The notes under the pieces are model-generated. The model was not told the origin of the DNA. It did not search any database and saw only the letters and a program-made list of their open reading frames with translations. 64,000 nt of DNA, from the NCBI RefSeq assembly GCF_001646945.1, contig NZ_LUTV01000003.1:517675-581674 (forward strand), read 5' to 3'. Shown piece by piece: positions 8,591-15,780 of this stretch; position 1 is the first letter of the stretch; each line of letters starts with the position of its first letter. A program made the position numbers and the translations under genes. Source of the DNA: Endozoicomonas ascidiicola (GTDB lineage: Bacteria > Pseudomonadota > Gammaproteobacteria > Pseudomonadales > Endozoicomonadaceae).

Positions 8591-9040
8591 CTAATGATGA
8601 GTAATACAGTCGTACAGACTTTGAGCGTTTTCTGCTTGCCGCACGGATGCCATTAACCGATCGGAGTGAAATTGTTCTGCCAGTGCTTTCAGGATTTCCA
8701 AGTGCTCCTGATTTTCACCTTCTGGCACAATCAAGGCAAACACCAAGTCCACAGGTTTCTGGTCGACGGAATCGAAATCCACAGGTTCTGCCAGACGAAT
8801 AAACAGGCCAACGGGCTCCGGGCATGCTTTACAACGACAATGCGGAATGGCAATGCCATTGCCCAGGCCTGTGGTGCCAAGACGCTCTCTGGAAATCAGA
8901 GCTTCAAATAAATCCTTGCCATTAATCTCGGACACCTCACTGCTGATGTGCTCGGCGATAAATTCCAGAATCTTCTTTTTACTGACCCCATGCACGCCAT
9001 CAAAGGTTCGCGCGGGTGTGAGGATGCGATGAATAATCAT
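8591..9040 (-). CDS. ptsN: PTS IIA-like nitrogen-regulatory protein PtsN (EIIA-Ntr)
   Basis: 149 residues, family length, with a single EIIA domain. The phospho-accepting His is H67 in GNGIAIPHCR. It receives phosphate from NPr and acts by binding partners such as K+ transporters and sensor kinases rather than by sugar transport. It lies 127 bases after hpf on the same strand, as in other gammaproteobacteria. Because the prophage sits upstream of hpf, ptsN may also now depend on a promoter in or near the attL junction. Confidence 0.95.
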   Translation of the reverse strand: MIIHRILTPARTFDGVHGVSKKKILEFIAEHISSEVSEINGKDLFEALISRERLGTTGLGNGIAIPHCRCKACPEPVGLFIRLAEPVDFDSVDQKPVDLVFALIVPEGENQEHLEILKALAEQFHSDRLMASVRQAENAQSLYDCITHH

Positions 9041-9167
9041 GCTGCTATTTTATAGGTAAATCCGATAACCGGTAAACGGAGTCGTCAAAAATGTGGATGG
9101 TGCCAGTACGGGCTGTATACAACATATCTGACACCATTCTGACTGGACTGAATTGACTGACGCCGGG

Positions 9168-9455
9168 CTATCGACCTAAGGATTTTTCTTTGTGTTTAAC
9201 CAGCTGTCGATCCAGCTTGTCCGAGAGTAGGTCAATGGCTGCGTACATGTCTTCGTGGTCTGCGGTGGCATTGACTTCAGCACCCGGGACATGGAGGGTA
9301 GCTTCTGCCTTCTGTACCAGCTTTTCGACGCTGAGAGTCACCTGTACATTGGTGATCTGATCAAAATGCGACGCAAGGCGTTCCAGTTTTTTGATCACGT
9401 AATCGTGCAGAGCTTCTGTTACCTCGACATGATGTCCACTGATGTTGACTTGCAT
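9168..9455 (-). CDS. hpf: Ribosome hibernation promoting factor (short HPF)
   Basis: 95 residues, a short-form HPF with the beta-alpha-beta-beta-beta-alpha fold. It begins MQVNISGHHVEV, with LHVPGAEVNATADHEDMYAAI in the centre and a basic end. It binds the 30S A/P sites and drives 100S ribosome dimer formation in stationary phase. The SD AGGAGAG lies at 9462-9468 and is part of the prophage attachment repeat, so coding sequence and SD are intact. Everything upstream of 9476 is prophage DNA, cutting hpf off from the rpoN transcript that normally feeds it. Confidence 0.95.
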   Translation of the reverse strand: MQVNISGHHVEVTEALHDYVIKKLERLASHFDQITNVQVTLSVEKLVQKAEATLHVPGAEVNATADHEDMYAAIDLLSDKLDRQLVKHKEKSLGR

Positions 9456-9475
9456 GTGACGCTCTCCTGATCCCT
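9455..9475. repeat. attL core (21 bp)
   Basis: T plus GTGACGCTCTCCTGATCCCT, identical to 48423-48443. One copy flanks each end of the phage gene block, and the other boundary sequences differ (AAATTATAAC here, GTTATAAAAA at the right). It covers the hpf SD and touches the first base of its start codon. Confidence 0.92.
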
Positions 9476-9477
9476 AA

Positions 9478-9486
9478 ATTATAACA
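9478..9486 (-). promoter_or_regulatory. Extended -10 promoter pointing into hpf
   Basis: On the minus strand the sequence is TGTTATAAT, a perfect extended -10 (TGn-TATAAT). Initiation would fall near 9471, about 16 bases before the hpf ATG and just ahead of its SD. No good -35 is present, which extended -10 promoters tolerate. It lies in prophage DNA directly outside the attL core, so it exists only in the lysogen. Confidence 0.55.
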
Positions 9487-9537
9487 ATTCGGAAGTGTAT
9501 AGCACTCTTGGAAATCCCATACAAAATAACTACTTGC

Positions 9538-9555
9538 AACTATACCAAAAGTCAT
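9538..9555 (+). promoter_or_regulatory. 18-bp dispersed motif, site 1
   Basis: AACTATACCAAAAGTCAT. It lies between attL and the polymerase gene. Near-identical sites occur at 9654, 43403 (reverse), 43981, 46534 and 48364 (reverse). This suggests a binding site for the phage repressor, integrase or excisionase. Confidence 0.6.
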
Positions 9556-9653
9556 CTATTGTGTATTTGGAATTGATTTGTGGCGTATACAGTTTGATTT
9601 TAGAGGAATTGGGATGCGTTGTATACCTAATCTCACGGGACTGCTGCGCCTGT

Positions 9654-9671
9654 AGCTATACCAAAAGTCAT
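9654..9671 (+). promoter_or_regulatory. 18-bp dispersed motif, site 2
   Basis: AGCTATACCAAAAGTCAT, 43 bases upstream of the polymerase ATG. It matches site 1 at 17 of 18 bases. The position suits control of polymerase expression. No confident sigma-70 promoter was picked out in 9476-9713. Confidence 0.6.
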
Positions 9672-9713
9672 TCTATGGCGTAAAGAATAATAACGAGCGA
9701 GGGATACGGAAGC

Positions 9714-12236
9714 ATGGCTATTACTGAGCAACTGGTAGAGGCGATTGAGAACTCTGAGGATTGGCAGGAGAGGTATCAGCGGCAGGTTCAGCTTGAGGAG
9801 AAGATGAGGACTGACGGGGTGGATCGGTTCTGGATGATCCATGAGAAGAACAGGACGTTTCAGCAGGAGTCGGGGACTCGTTCGGTGAAGCGACTGTTGA
9901 ATGCTCATTTGCTTCCGATGGTGGAGGCGATTGATGCTTTTATGGCGGAGGCTCGTAGCGGGAAGGCCGGTAAGAAACATACGGCTGTCCGGTTTATGGA
10001 GAAGCTGGATGCTGAGGCTCTGGCATTGCTGACGGTTCGGACGGTGTTGGATGGGTTGAGTAGCCAGAAGAAACTGGTGGCGGTTGCCCGTGAGATTGCC
10101 CTGTTGATTCAGGATGAGATTTCCTATCGGACGTTTGCTGAGGTTGACCAGGTGAACCACAGTCATTTGGTGAAGCGGATCAAGGGAGATACCAAGCATA
10201 AGCAACGCTCCATTATGAAGCACAACATGAAGGGGCGGCAGATTGAGATTGAGCATTGGTCGGTGGGCGATGAACTGAAGGTGGGTTCCAAGCTGATTGA
10301 TCTGTTGATTCAAAGCAGCGGGACTATTCGATTAGGAACGGTGCAGTACGGGGAGAAGAAACGGGAGAAGGTGTTACTGCCCACCGCGGAAGTGATGGAG
10401 TGGCTGAAGCAGGAGGATGCCCGTTGTTCGTTAATGTCTCCTACCTTTTTGCCTTGTGTGATCCCACCGAAACCCTGGACGACTCCTTATGATGGAGGTT
10501 ACTGGACTGCAAGGGTACGCCGGTTGAAGTTGATGAAAGGTTTCTCGGTGACTAAAGAGTACCTGGAGGAACTGGCGGAGCATGATATTGATCCGATCTA
10601 TGACGCCCTGAATGCAATGCAGAGCACACCGTGGGCAATCAATGGTCGGGTGTTGAACGTAGCGAGAGAGTTATGGCAATCCGGCAGTACCCTCAGTGGG
10701 ATTCCTGAAGCGGATGATCGACCAGCACCGACCAAGCCTTCCTTTCTGGATCAGGATGATTATCCGAAAGAACTCTGGACGGACGCAGAGATGAAGGAGT
10801 TTAAGGAATGGAAGCGGGATGCTTCGGATATGCACTCCATGAATCTGAAGAACAAGTCGTTGCGGTTGCAGTTTGTGAAGGTACTCCACACAGCAGAACT
10901 GTTTGAGCAGGAGTCGGAGATTTTCTTCCCGCACCAGATGGATTTCCGTGGTCGGGTGTATGCAGTGCCGTTGTTTCTGAATCCACAGGGTTCTGATTTC
11001 TCCAAAGGGTTACTGACCTTTGCGGATAAAGTTGCCATTAAGGATGAGGAGGATGCTGACTGGCTGCGTATCCATGGAGCCAATGTGTATGGTGAGGATA
11101 AGTGTTCACTGGCGGAGCGTGTGCAGTGGGTGAAGGGTAACGAGATGACAATCCTTGCGGTGGCTGAAGATCCATTTAACCATCGCTTCTGGTGTGATGC
11201 GGACAAGCCATGGCAGTTTCTGGCTTTCTGTTTTGATTACGCTGCCTTTATGTTTCAAGGATTCGGTTATGAATCTTCTTTGCCTGTGCAGATGGACGGT
11301 TCCTGTAATGGCTTGCAGCACTTCTCAGCAATGCTCAGGGATGAGATTGGTGGACAGGCAGTGAACCTGTTACCTGGCGAGAAACCTTCTGATGTGTACG
11401 GCATTGTCGCTGAGAAGGTATTGGAACGGGTACGGCAGGACGCACTGTCTGATGACCAGGAGATTGCCGGTTATGCAAAGGGCTGGTTACAGCATGGGAT
11501 TACCCGCAAGGTTGCCAAGCGTCCGGTAATGACACTCTCTTATGGAGCCACGGAGTTTGGCTTTAAGCAACAGATCTTTGATGACACGGTGAAACCTTAT
11601 AAGGCCAAGGTGAAGCGGGAAGATTTTCCGTGGGACGGTTCTGGCTGGAAGGCTTCAGCGTATATGGGTGCCTTGATATGGGAGTGCACAGGTAAGGTGG
11701 TGATTGCTGCCCGTGGTGCGATGGAGTGGCTTCAGGGGGCTGCCCGTTCTGCATCGAAAGAGGAACTGCCGGTACGGTGGGAGACTCCTGACGGTTTACC
11801 CGTGGTGCAGAGTTACCCACAGATGGACACCAAACGATTCAACCTGACCTTTGGTGGTCGGCGTGTGGTGTTGTCGGCGGGTAAGCCTAAGAGTTCGCAC
11901 TTGAATAAATCCAAACAGGCTTCAGGGATTGCACCGAACTGGGTTCACTCCATGGATGCATCTCATATGCGGCTGACGGTACTGGCCTGTTGGCAGCATG
12001 GGCTACGCTCGTTCTCTCTGGTACACGACAGTTATGGTACTCATGCGGGGAATGCCTGGATCATGGCGGAGTCGCTGCGGGAGGAGTTTATTAAGATCTA
12101 TGACGTTGATGTGCTGGATAAGTTCAAGCGGGAGATTGAGTGGCAGTTGCCAGAAGGGAAAGAGCTACCGGCAGTCCCCGCTAAAGGGAATCTGGAACTG
12201 ACTCAGGTTAGGGAGAGTGAGTATTTTTTTGCCTGA
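9714..12236 (+). CDS. T7-type single-subunit DNA-directed RNA polymerase
   Basis: 840 residues (T7: 883). Palm and finger motifs are all present: MDFRGRVYAVPLF, QMDGSCNGLQHFSAMLRDE with catalytic D528, KRPVMTLSYGATEFGF with K602 and Y610 (T7 K631/Y639), and VHDSYGTHAG with the second catalytic D772. The ATG follows a GGGATACGGAAG stretch. It should transcribe the phage genome from the eight T7-like promoters. As the first gene inside attL it must be kept silent in the lysogen, and the 18-bp motifs just upstream are candidate operators. In the packaged genome it follows int and the early genes, as in T7. Confidence 0.97.
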   Translation: MAITEQLVEAIENSEDWQERYQRQVQLEEKMRTDGVDRFWMIHEKNRTFQQESGTRSVKRLLNAHLLPMVEAIDAFMAEARSGKAGKKHTAVRFMEKLDAEALALLTVRTVLDGLSSQKKLVAVAREIALLIQDEISYRTFAEVDQVNHSHLVKRIKGDTKHKQRSIMKHNMKGRQIEIEHWSVGDELKVGSKLIDLLIQSSGTIRLGTVQYGEKKREKVLLPTAEVMEWLKQEDARCSLMSPTFLPCVIPPKPWTTPYDGGYWTARVRRLKLMKGFSVTKEYLEELAEHDIDPIYDALNAMQSTPWAINGRVLNVARELWQSGSTLSGIPEADDRPAPTKPSFLDQDDYPKELWTDAEMKEFKEWKRDASDMHSMNLKNKSLRLQFVKVLHTAELFEQESEIFFPHQMDFRGRVYAVPLFLNPQGSDFSKGLLTFADKVAIKDEEDADWLRIHGANVYGEDKCSLAERVQWVKGNEMTILAVAEDPFNHRFWCDADKPWQFLAFCFDYAAFMFQGFGYESSLPVQMDGSCNGLQHFSAMLRDEIGGQAVNLLPGEKPSDVYGIVAEKVLERVRQDALSDDQEIAGYAKGWLQHGITRKVAKRPVMTLSYGATEFGFKQQIFDDTVKPYKAKVKREDFPWDGSGWKASAYMGALIWECTGKVVIAARGAMEWLQGAARSASKEELPVRWETPDGLPVVQSYPQMDTKRFNLTFGGRRVVLSAGKPKSSHLNKSKQASGIAPNWVHSMDASHMRLTVLACWQHGLRSFSLVHDSYGTHAGNAWIMAESLREEFIKIYDVDVLDKFKREIEWQLPEGKELPAVPAKGNLELTQVRESEYFFA

Positions 12237-12254
12237 TTCTATACCAAAAGGCAT
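12237..12254 (+). promoter_or_regulatory. Degenerate copy of the 18-bp motif
   Basis: TTCTATACCAAAAGGCAT, immediately after the polymerase stop codon. It matches the core ATACCAAAAG but differs at GGCAT. May be a weak site. Confidence 0.35.
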
Positions 12255-12299
12255 TGAATGACGTTTAAGGGGGAGTCCATTGTGGCTCCCTTTCTACTA

Positions 12300-12710
12300 T
12301 CAGCCAGTGCATTGATACGCTTCAATAAACGCCTGTAAAGCTAGATATGTTTTATACCTGTGAAGGTCTTTCGGATTGTCTTTCAGATACTTGGTAACAA
12401 CCCGTACATTCTGACCAAGTGTAATACCGTCAGGCCAACAGAGCTTAAACATGGAGTCTTTAATCTCACCTCCCATTTCTTGAGCGGCGACCACTAATTC
12501 TAAAGAAGACTGTACTCCCTGGATAAAACCTAAACACATGAATACCTGCTCAGGACTCCTGAAATCTCTGGTTTCTATTGCGTATTGAGCCTCAGTACAC
12601 ATCTTCAGTAACTCGTTTCCATCGTTATTACCGTTAGCACGTGTGAGCGTCGGAATACATAGGGTAAAAAGAACCAGTATCAACCCACGGACACACTTAT
12701 TGTTATTCAT
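12300..12710 (-). CDS. Secreted Rap1a/Tai-type immunity-like protein (moron gene)
   Basis: 136 residues. A signal peptide is clear (basic NNNKCVRG, hydrophobic ILVLFTLCIPTL, likely cleavage near residue 25). The mature part has four cysteines (C38, C59, C91, C134) and the pattern CLGFIQG ... CWPDG ... VVTKYLKDNPKDLH ... AFIEAYQC. This matches my recall of the Rap1a/Tai family, periplasmic immunity proteins against type VI amidase toxins. It is the only structural-size gene on the minus strand of the phage core and has its own SD (CAGGGAAAG), so it can be expressed in the lysogen. No partner toxin is nearby. The exact target is unknown. Confidence 0.7.
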   Translation of the reverse strand: MNNNKCVRGLILVLFTLCIPTLTRANGNNDGNELLKMCTEAQYAIETRDFRSPEQVFMCLGFIQGVQSSLELVVAAQEMGGEIKDSMFKLCWPDGITLGQNVRVVTKYLKDNPKDLHRYKTYLALQAFIEAYQCTG

Positions 12711-12749
12711 CCCGCTTTCCCTGATTTAGTTATTGACTCCATTGAAAGA

Positions 12750-12769
12750 GATTACAACACATTATTGGT
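12750..12769 (+). promoter_or_regulatory. Phage RNA polymerase promoter P1
   Basis: GATTACAACACATTATTGGT, predicted +1 at G12767. First of two tandem copies after the polymerase gene, in the position of T7 phi1.1A. The last base departs from the GGA consensus. Confidence 0.8.
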
Positions 12770-12787
12770 ACAGGTACACGTCAGTTT

Positions 12788-12807
12788 AATTACGACACAC
12801 TATTGGA
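12788..12807 (+). promoter_or_regulatory. Phage RNA polymerase promoter P2
   Basis: AATTACGACACACTATTGGA, the copy closest to the T7 promoter (15 of 20 bases when aligned on GG at +1). Predicted +1 at G12805. It leads directly into an AT-rich tract. Confidence 0.88.
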
Positions 12808-13011
12808 AGAACTCTAAGACAATCCAAAAGACAAACTATAAGAGTTTCTATAAGTCTTTCTATAAGAGTTTCTTTAAGTTTTATCTCTATCTTTATTATC
12901 TATTAATAATCATTAATAAAGAAATAACTATAGGTAACTCTTTAAGAGATCTTGTGGATGATCTTGTGGATAGTCTTCTAGTTTCTCTCCTGATGTGTCG
13001 GTGAATAAAAC
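12808..13011 (+). other. AT-rich tract: probable primary phage replication origin
   Basis: Runs such as TTTATTATCTATTAATAATC follow tandem promoters P1 and P2, the arrangement of the T7 primary origin just after gene 1. Two direct copies of GATCTTGTGGAT lie at 12949-12971. A diverged copy of the same tract occurs near the right-end promoter (42718-42838). No credible gene is present. Confidence 0.65.
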
Positions 13012-13031
13012 GATTACAACACACTATTGGA
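13012..13031 (+). promoter_or_regulatory. Phage RNA polymerase promoter P3
   Basis: GATTACAACACACTATTGGA, predicted +1 at G13029. It drives the replication gene block starting at 13088. Confidence 0.87.
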
Positions 13032-13087
13032 ATAACCATTCCTTTCTCCCTTCCCATTAATCGCAATTCAGAAAAAGAAAAACACAC

Positions 13088-13246
13088 ATGGATACTCACG
13101 ACAGGACTATTCAGGAAGATCCTTATGATCTTGAACTGGCGATTGTCTATTGGCAGAACGATCAACCGTTGCCAGTGGATATTGCTTCCCGACTTTTAGC
13201 TCATGGATATGACGTAGAGAAGCTGGAAGAAAAATACAGGCCGTAA
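13088..13246 (+). CDS. Small phage protein (52 aa), unknown function
   Basis: Acidic small protein starting MDTHDRTIQEDPYDLE and ending VEKLEEKYRP. It contains a compact helical stretch (ASRLLAHGYDVEKL) that could be a helix-turn-helix-like unit. It follows P3 by 57 bases and precedes SSB, the slot of the T7 1.x genes. The A-rich leader GAAAAAGAAAAA serves as a weak SD. The stop overlaps a small GC hairpin followed by TTGTTTTTATTT (about 13239-13264), a possible attenuator before SSB. Confidence 0.6.
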   Translation: MDTHDRTIQEDPYDLELAIVYWQNDQPLPVDIASRLLAHGYDVEKLEEKYRP

Positions 13247-13299
13247 CTGGCGGCTTGTTTTTATTTGAATGAAACGCCAATCACGGAGAGAACTCTTAC

Positions 13300-13992
13300 A
13301 TGGCACAGAAGAAAAAGCGTAACCCACGTTATGTCAGTGATATTGGTATTGCTGTCTACCCATATCTGCTTGAACCAGATGAATACAAAGGCAAGCTGGA
13401 CTACAAGACCAAACTGAAGCTGGACACTGATGCTCAGGTCAAGAATGCCAAAGGTGAGTCATTAGGTTCAATGGCAGAGTTTCTGGATAAGGCGGCGGAT
13501 GCTTCTTACGAGAAATTCAAAGAAAAGTTTAAGGGAAAGCTCAACTCGAAAGGGAAACCGATTAAAGTTGAACGGGCTGATCCTTATTACTTCGATGACA
13601 CAGGAGCAATGATTTGTTCCTTCAAACTGGCAGCACACGTTGAGCCGGAAAATGGTAAACCTTTCACTCAGTCTCCTGCAATTTTTGATTCAAAGGGTAA
13701 GCCGTTTGATGGAGACAAGCTGTGGGGTGGTTCCAAACTCCGTATCTCTTTTGAAGTAATCCCTTACCACATTATGTCGTCCGGCGATGCCTCTGTCAGT
13801 CTCCGTATGAAGGCTGTTCAGGTACTTGAACTGAATCAGGGCGGTAATCAACAGGCGGACTCGTTCGGTTTCGGTGAAGAAGAAGGTTATGAATCTTCAG
13901 GTGCTTCGGCAGAGGAAGAAGGTTTTGGTTCTGAGGAAGGTGAAAGCTCAGACGAGCCTTTTGAAACCACTGATGAGAACGGCGACTTCTAA
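13300..13992 (+). CDS. Single-stranded DNA-binding protein (T7 gp2.5-like)
   Basis: 230 residues against 232 in T7. An OB-fold-sized basic body (about 1-185) is followed by a highly acidic tail ending in ENGDF. The terminal aromatic residue is the gp2.5 hallmark that contacts the polymerase and helicase. It coats ssDNA and coordinates the replisome. It is first in a tight cluster with endonuclease I and amidase (spacings 6 and 2 bases). Confidence 0.88.
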   Translation: MAQKKKRNPRYVSDIGIAVYPYLLEPDEYKGKLDYKTKLKLDTDAQVKNAKGESLGSMAEFLDKAADASYEKFKEKFKGKLNSKGKPIKVERADPYYFDDTGAMICSFKLAAHVEPENGKPFTQSPAIFDSKGKPFDGDKLWGGSKLRISFEVIPYHIMSSGDASVSLRMKAVQVLELNQGGNQQADSFGFGEEEGYESSGASAEEEGFGSEEGESSDEPFETTDENGDF

Positions 13993-13998
13993 CCAGTA

Positions 13999-14448
13999 AT
14001 GCCTAAGTTTAATCCAGGGTTGCTTCATGGCTACCGTTCAGGACTTGAAGAACAGGTAGCGAAGCAACTCAAGGATGCGGGTATTGATGCAGGATATGAA
14101 ACGGAGAAGGTGGGTTATTTAAAACCTGCCCGACTCTCAAAGTATACGCCGGACTTCATGCTTCCCAATGGCATTGTGATTGAAACCAAAGGCCGCTTTC
14201 TAACGGCTGACCGGCAAAAGCATATCCTTATCAAACAGCAGCACCCTGACCTCGACATTCGGTTTGTCTTTAGTAATTCCAGAGGACGAATCTCAAAGAA
14301 CTCCAAGACGACTTACGCCTTATGGTGTGAGAAACATGGATTCCAATACAGCGACAAATGGATTCCTGAAGCATGGCTCAAGGAGGCACCACAACCAACT
14401 CGCTTTGATGCGTTGAAAGCAGCGAGTCCTGATAACAAGAACAAATAA
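13999..14448 (+). CDS. Endonuclease I, Holliday junction resolvase (T7 gp3-like)
   Basis: 149 residues, the same as T7 gp3. The nuclease core is visible: YRSGLEEQVAKQL, then YTPDFMLPNG and IVIETKGRF, giving the Glu ... Asp ... Glu-x-Lys metal site. It resolves branched phage DNA and degrades host DNA in T7. It sits between SSB and the amidase, as in T7. Confidence 0.93.
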   Translation: MPKFNPGLLHGYRSGLEEQVAKQLKDAGIDAGYETEKVGYLKPARLSKYTPDFMLPNGIVIETKGRFLTADRQKHILIKQQHPDLDIRFVFSNSRGRISKNSKTTYALWCEKHGFQYSDKWIPEAWLKEAPQPTRFDALKAASPDNKNK

Positions 14449-14450
14449 CC

Positions 14451-14915
14451 ATGAGAAACATTGACCATATTATTGTCCACTGTTCGGCAACTCCGGCGAC
14501 GATGGACGTAGATTCAGTGACCATTGATCGCTGGCATCGTGAACGCAAGTGGCTTGGTAACGGCTACCACTATGTTATCAAACGCAACGGACAGGTGGAG
14601 TCTGAAGCCACGGGGCAGAAGTGCCGACCACTGGACAGGCCTGGCGCACATGTGGGGGATTGCGGCAGAGGCTGGAATAAACGATCCATCGGGATCTGTC
14701 TGGTGGGCGGTACGGATGCAGAAGGCAAGACCGAGAGAAACTTCACGCCGGAACAAATGGAAAGCCTGAAGTCTCTGTTGGAGCATCTTAACGATTGCTT
14801 CCCGAACTGTTTGATTATGGGGCATCGGGATCTGATTGAATTAACGGATGCAGCTAATAAGAAAGATTGTCCTGCCTTTGATGTGAAAGAGTGGCTGGAA
14901 GAAGTGGGTCTGTAA
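14451..14915 (+). CDS. N-acetylmuramoyl-L-alanine amidase (T7 lysozyme, gp3.5-like)
   Basis: 154 residues (T7: 151). Zinc ligands H10 (IIVHCSATP), H125 (MGHRDL) and C140 (KKDCPAFD) are present, as are Y41 and K137/K138 of the active site. It cleaves the MurNAc-L-Ala bond. In T7 it also binds and inhibits the RNA polymerase, timing the early-to-late switch; N-terminal residues for that contact are present in outline but cannot be confirmed. No signal peptide, so release needs the holin. Confidence 0.95.
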   Translation: MRNIDHIIVHCSATPATMDVDSVTIDRWHRERKWLGNGYHYVIKRNGQVESEATGQKCRPLDRPGAHVGDCGRGWNKRSIGICLVGGTDAEGKTERNFTPEQMESLKSLLEHLNDCFPNCLIMGHRDLIELTDAANKKDCPAFDVKEWLEEVGL

Positions 14916-14917
14916 TT

Positions 14918-14937
14918 AATTACAACACACTATTGGA
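14918..14937 (+). promoter_or_regulatory. Phage RNA polymerase promoter P4
   Basis: AATTACAACACACTATTGGA, predicted +1 at G14935, starting three bases after the amidase stop codon. Confidence 0.88.
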
Positions 14938-15027
14938 GTAATCCAATCAGCAGTGACAGGCGAGTAATTACTTTTGATCTGGCAAATCAATTAACGCAGC
15001 AGTTAGCCATTCCACGCACACAACTCT

Positions 15028-15065
15028 AACCCGTCTTTTCGTTTTGAATGGATGGGTTTCTTTTT
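15028..15065 (+). terminator. Probable terminator or attenuator
   Basis: AACCCGTC and GGATGGGTT form an 8-bp stem with one G-U pair, followed by TCTTTTT. It lies 93 bases after P4 and before the next small-gene cluster. It may thin P4 transcripts. Confidence 0.55.
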
Positions 15066-15095
15066 AATAGAACTCGATAGCGGAGATAAAGAGTT

Positions 15096-15320
15096 ATGAA
15101 ACCATACATGAAAAACCTGACACCACAATGTTACGTCATTCTGAATCACCTAAAGAAAGGCCGGACATTAACCCAACGCTCGGCACTGATGGACTTCGGT
15201 GTGATGGCATTGCCACGTCGTATCTCGGATCTGAAAGAAGCGGGTTATACCGTTCATTCCGTGATGGAGAAGAACACTCTGACCGGACAGCGTTACGCAC
15301 GTTATTCATTGACCAAGTAA
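15096..15320 (+). CDS. Winged-helix/HTH small protein
   Basis: 74 residues. The pattern ILNHLKKGRTLTQRSALMDFG followed by ALPRRISDLKEAGY matches the HTH_39-type phage domain: helix, recognition helix and a beta wing (YTVHSVMEK). Probably a DNA-binding regulator. It has a good SD (GGAGATAAAGAG) and lies in the replication region. Confidence 0.7.
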   Translation: MKPYMKNLTPQCYVILNHLKKGRTLTQRSALMDFGVMALPRRISDLKEAGYTVHSVMEKNTLTGQRYARYSLTK

Positions 15321-15331
15321 CAGGGAGTCCC

Positions 15332-15532
15332 ATGGCTAAACACACAACAGTCGTCGTGGTTCATAAGACCAAGACCAATAAGAAAGGCCAGACGTTTCTC
15401 ACCACGGCCAAGCCGGAAGTTCGTCGGGTGGTAGCAACCTATGACGATGGACGGGTGAAGGATCATACCGGTGAGGTGTGGTCAGTGAAAAACAATACGG
15501 AAGGACGGGCTACCTATATCACGGTGGCCTGA
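15332..15532 (+). CDS. Small basic phage protein (66 aa), unknown function
   Basis: Starts MAKHTTVVVVHKTKTNKKG and is rich in beta-branched and basic residues, consistent with a small beta-barrel or nucleic-acid-binding fold. The ATG at 15332 has CAGGGAG seven bases upstream; an in-frame extension to 15128 exists but overlaps the preceding gene entirely. No homologue recognised. Confidence 0.65.
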   Translation: MAKHTTVVVVHKTKTNKKGQTFLTTAKPEVRRVVATYDDGRVKDHTGEVWSVKNNTEGRATYITVA

Positions 15533-15570
15533 TCTTTTAGTTAATCAAACAACCACAGCGAGAATAAACC

Positions 15571-15780
15571 ATGTTTAACAAAAGCCTGAAGCAAATCCTT
15601 TCCAGCTTTGAGAAAACCATTACGGAGCTGGATACCTTGATTACCCGCAACTCAGAAAAAGTGGATGTGAACTCTGCGGTTATCCGTGATCGTCAGTCTG
15701 AGAACAGCCGGTTAATTGTGCAATCACACCAAGCCAGAAGTGTCTCCGACAAACTTCGTGATCTGATCGGGGAAGCCTGA
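15571..15780 (+). CDS. Small coiled-coil protein (69 aa), unknown function
   Basis: Helical heptads run through the whole length (LKQILSSFEKTITELDTLI, then SVSDKLRDLIGEA). The stop codon overlaps the start of the primase-helicase gene by one base, so the two are translationally coupled. A helicase-loading or accessory role is possible but unsupported. Confidence 0.65.
   Translation: MFNKSLKQILSSFEKTITELDTLITRNSEKVDVNSAVIRDRQSENSRLIVQSHQARSVSDKLRDLIGEA

Noticed and set aside
9633-10313. 226-codon minus-strand frame over the start of the polymerase gene
   Set aside because: Antisense shadow with His/Leu/Gln-rich unnatural composition.
12765-13004. 79-codon frame across the origin-like tract
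   Set aside because: Composed of Tyr/Lys/Phe runs from an AT-rich repeat and contains promoter P2; not coding.
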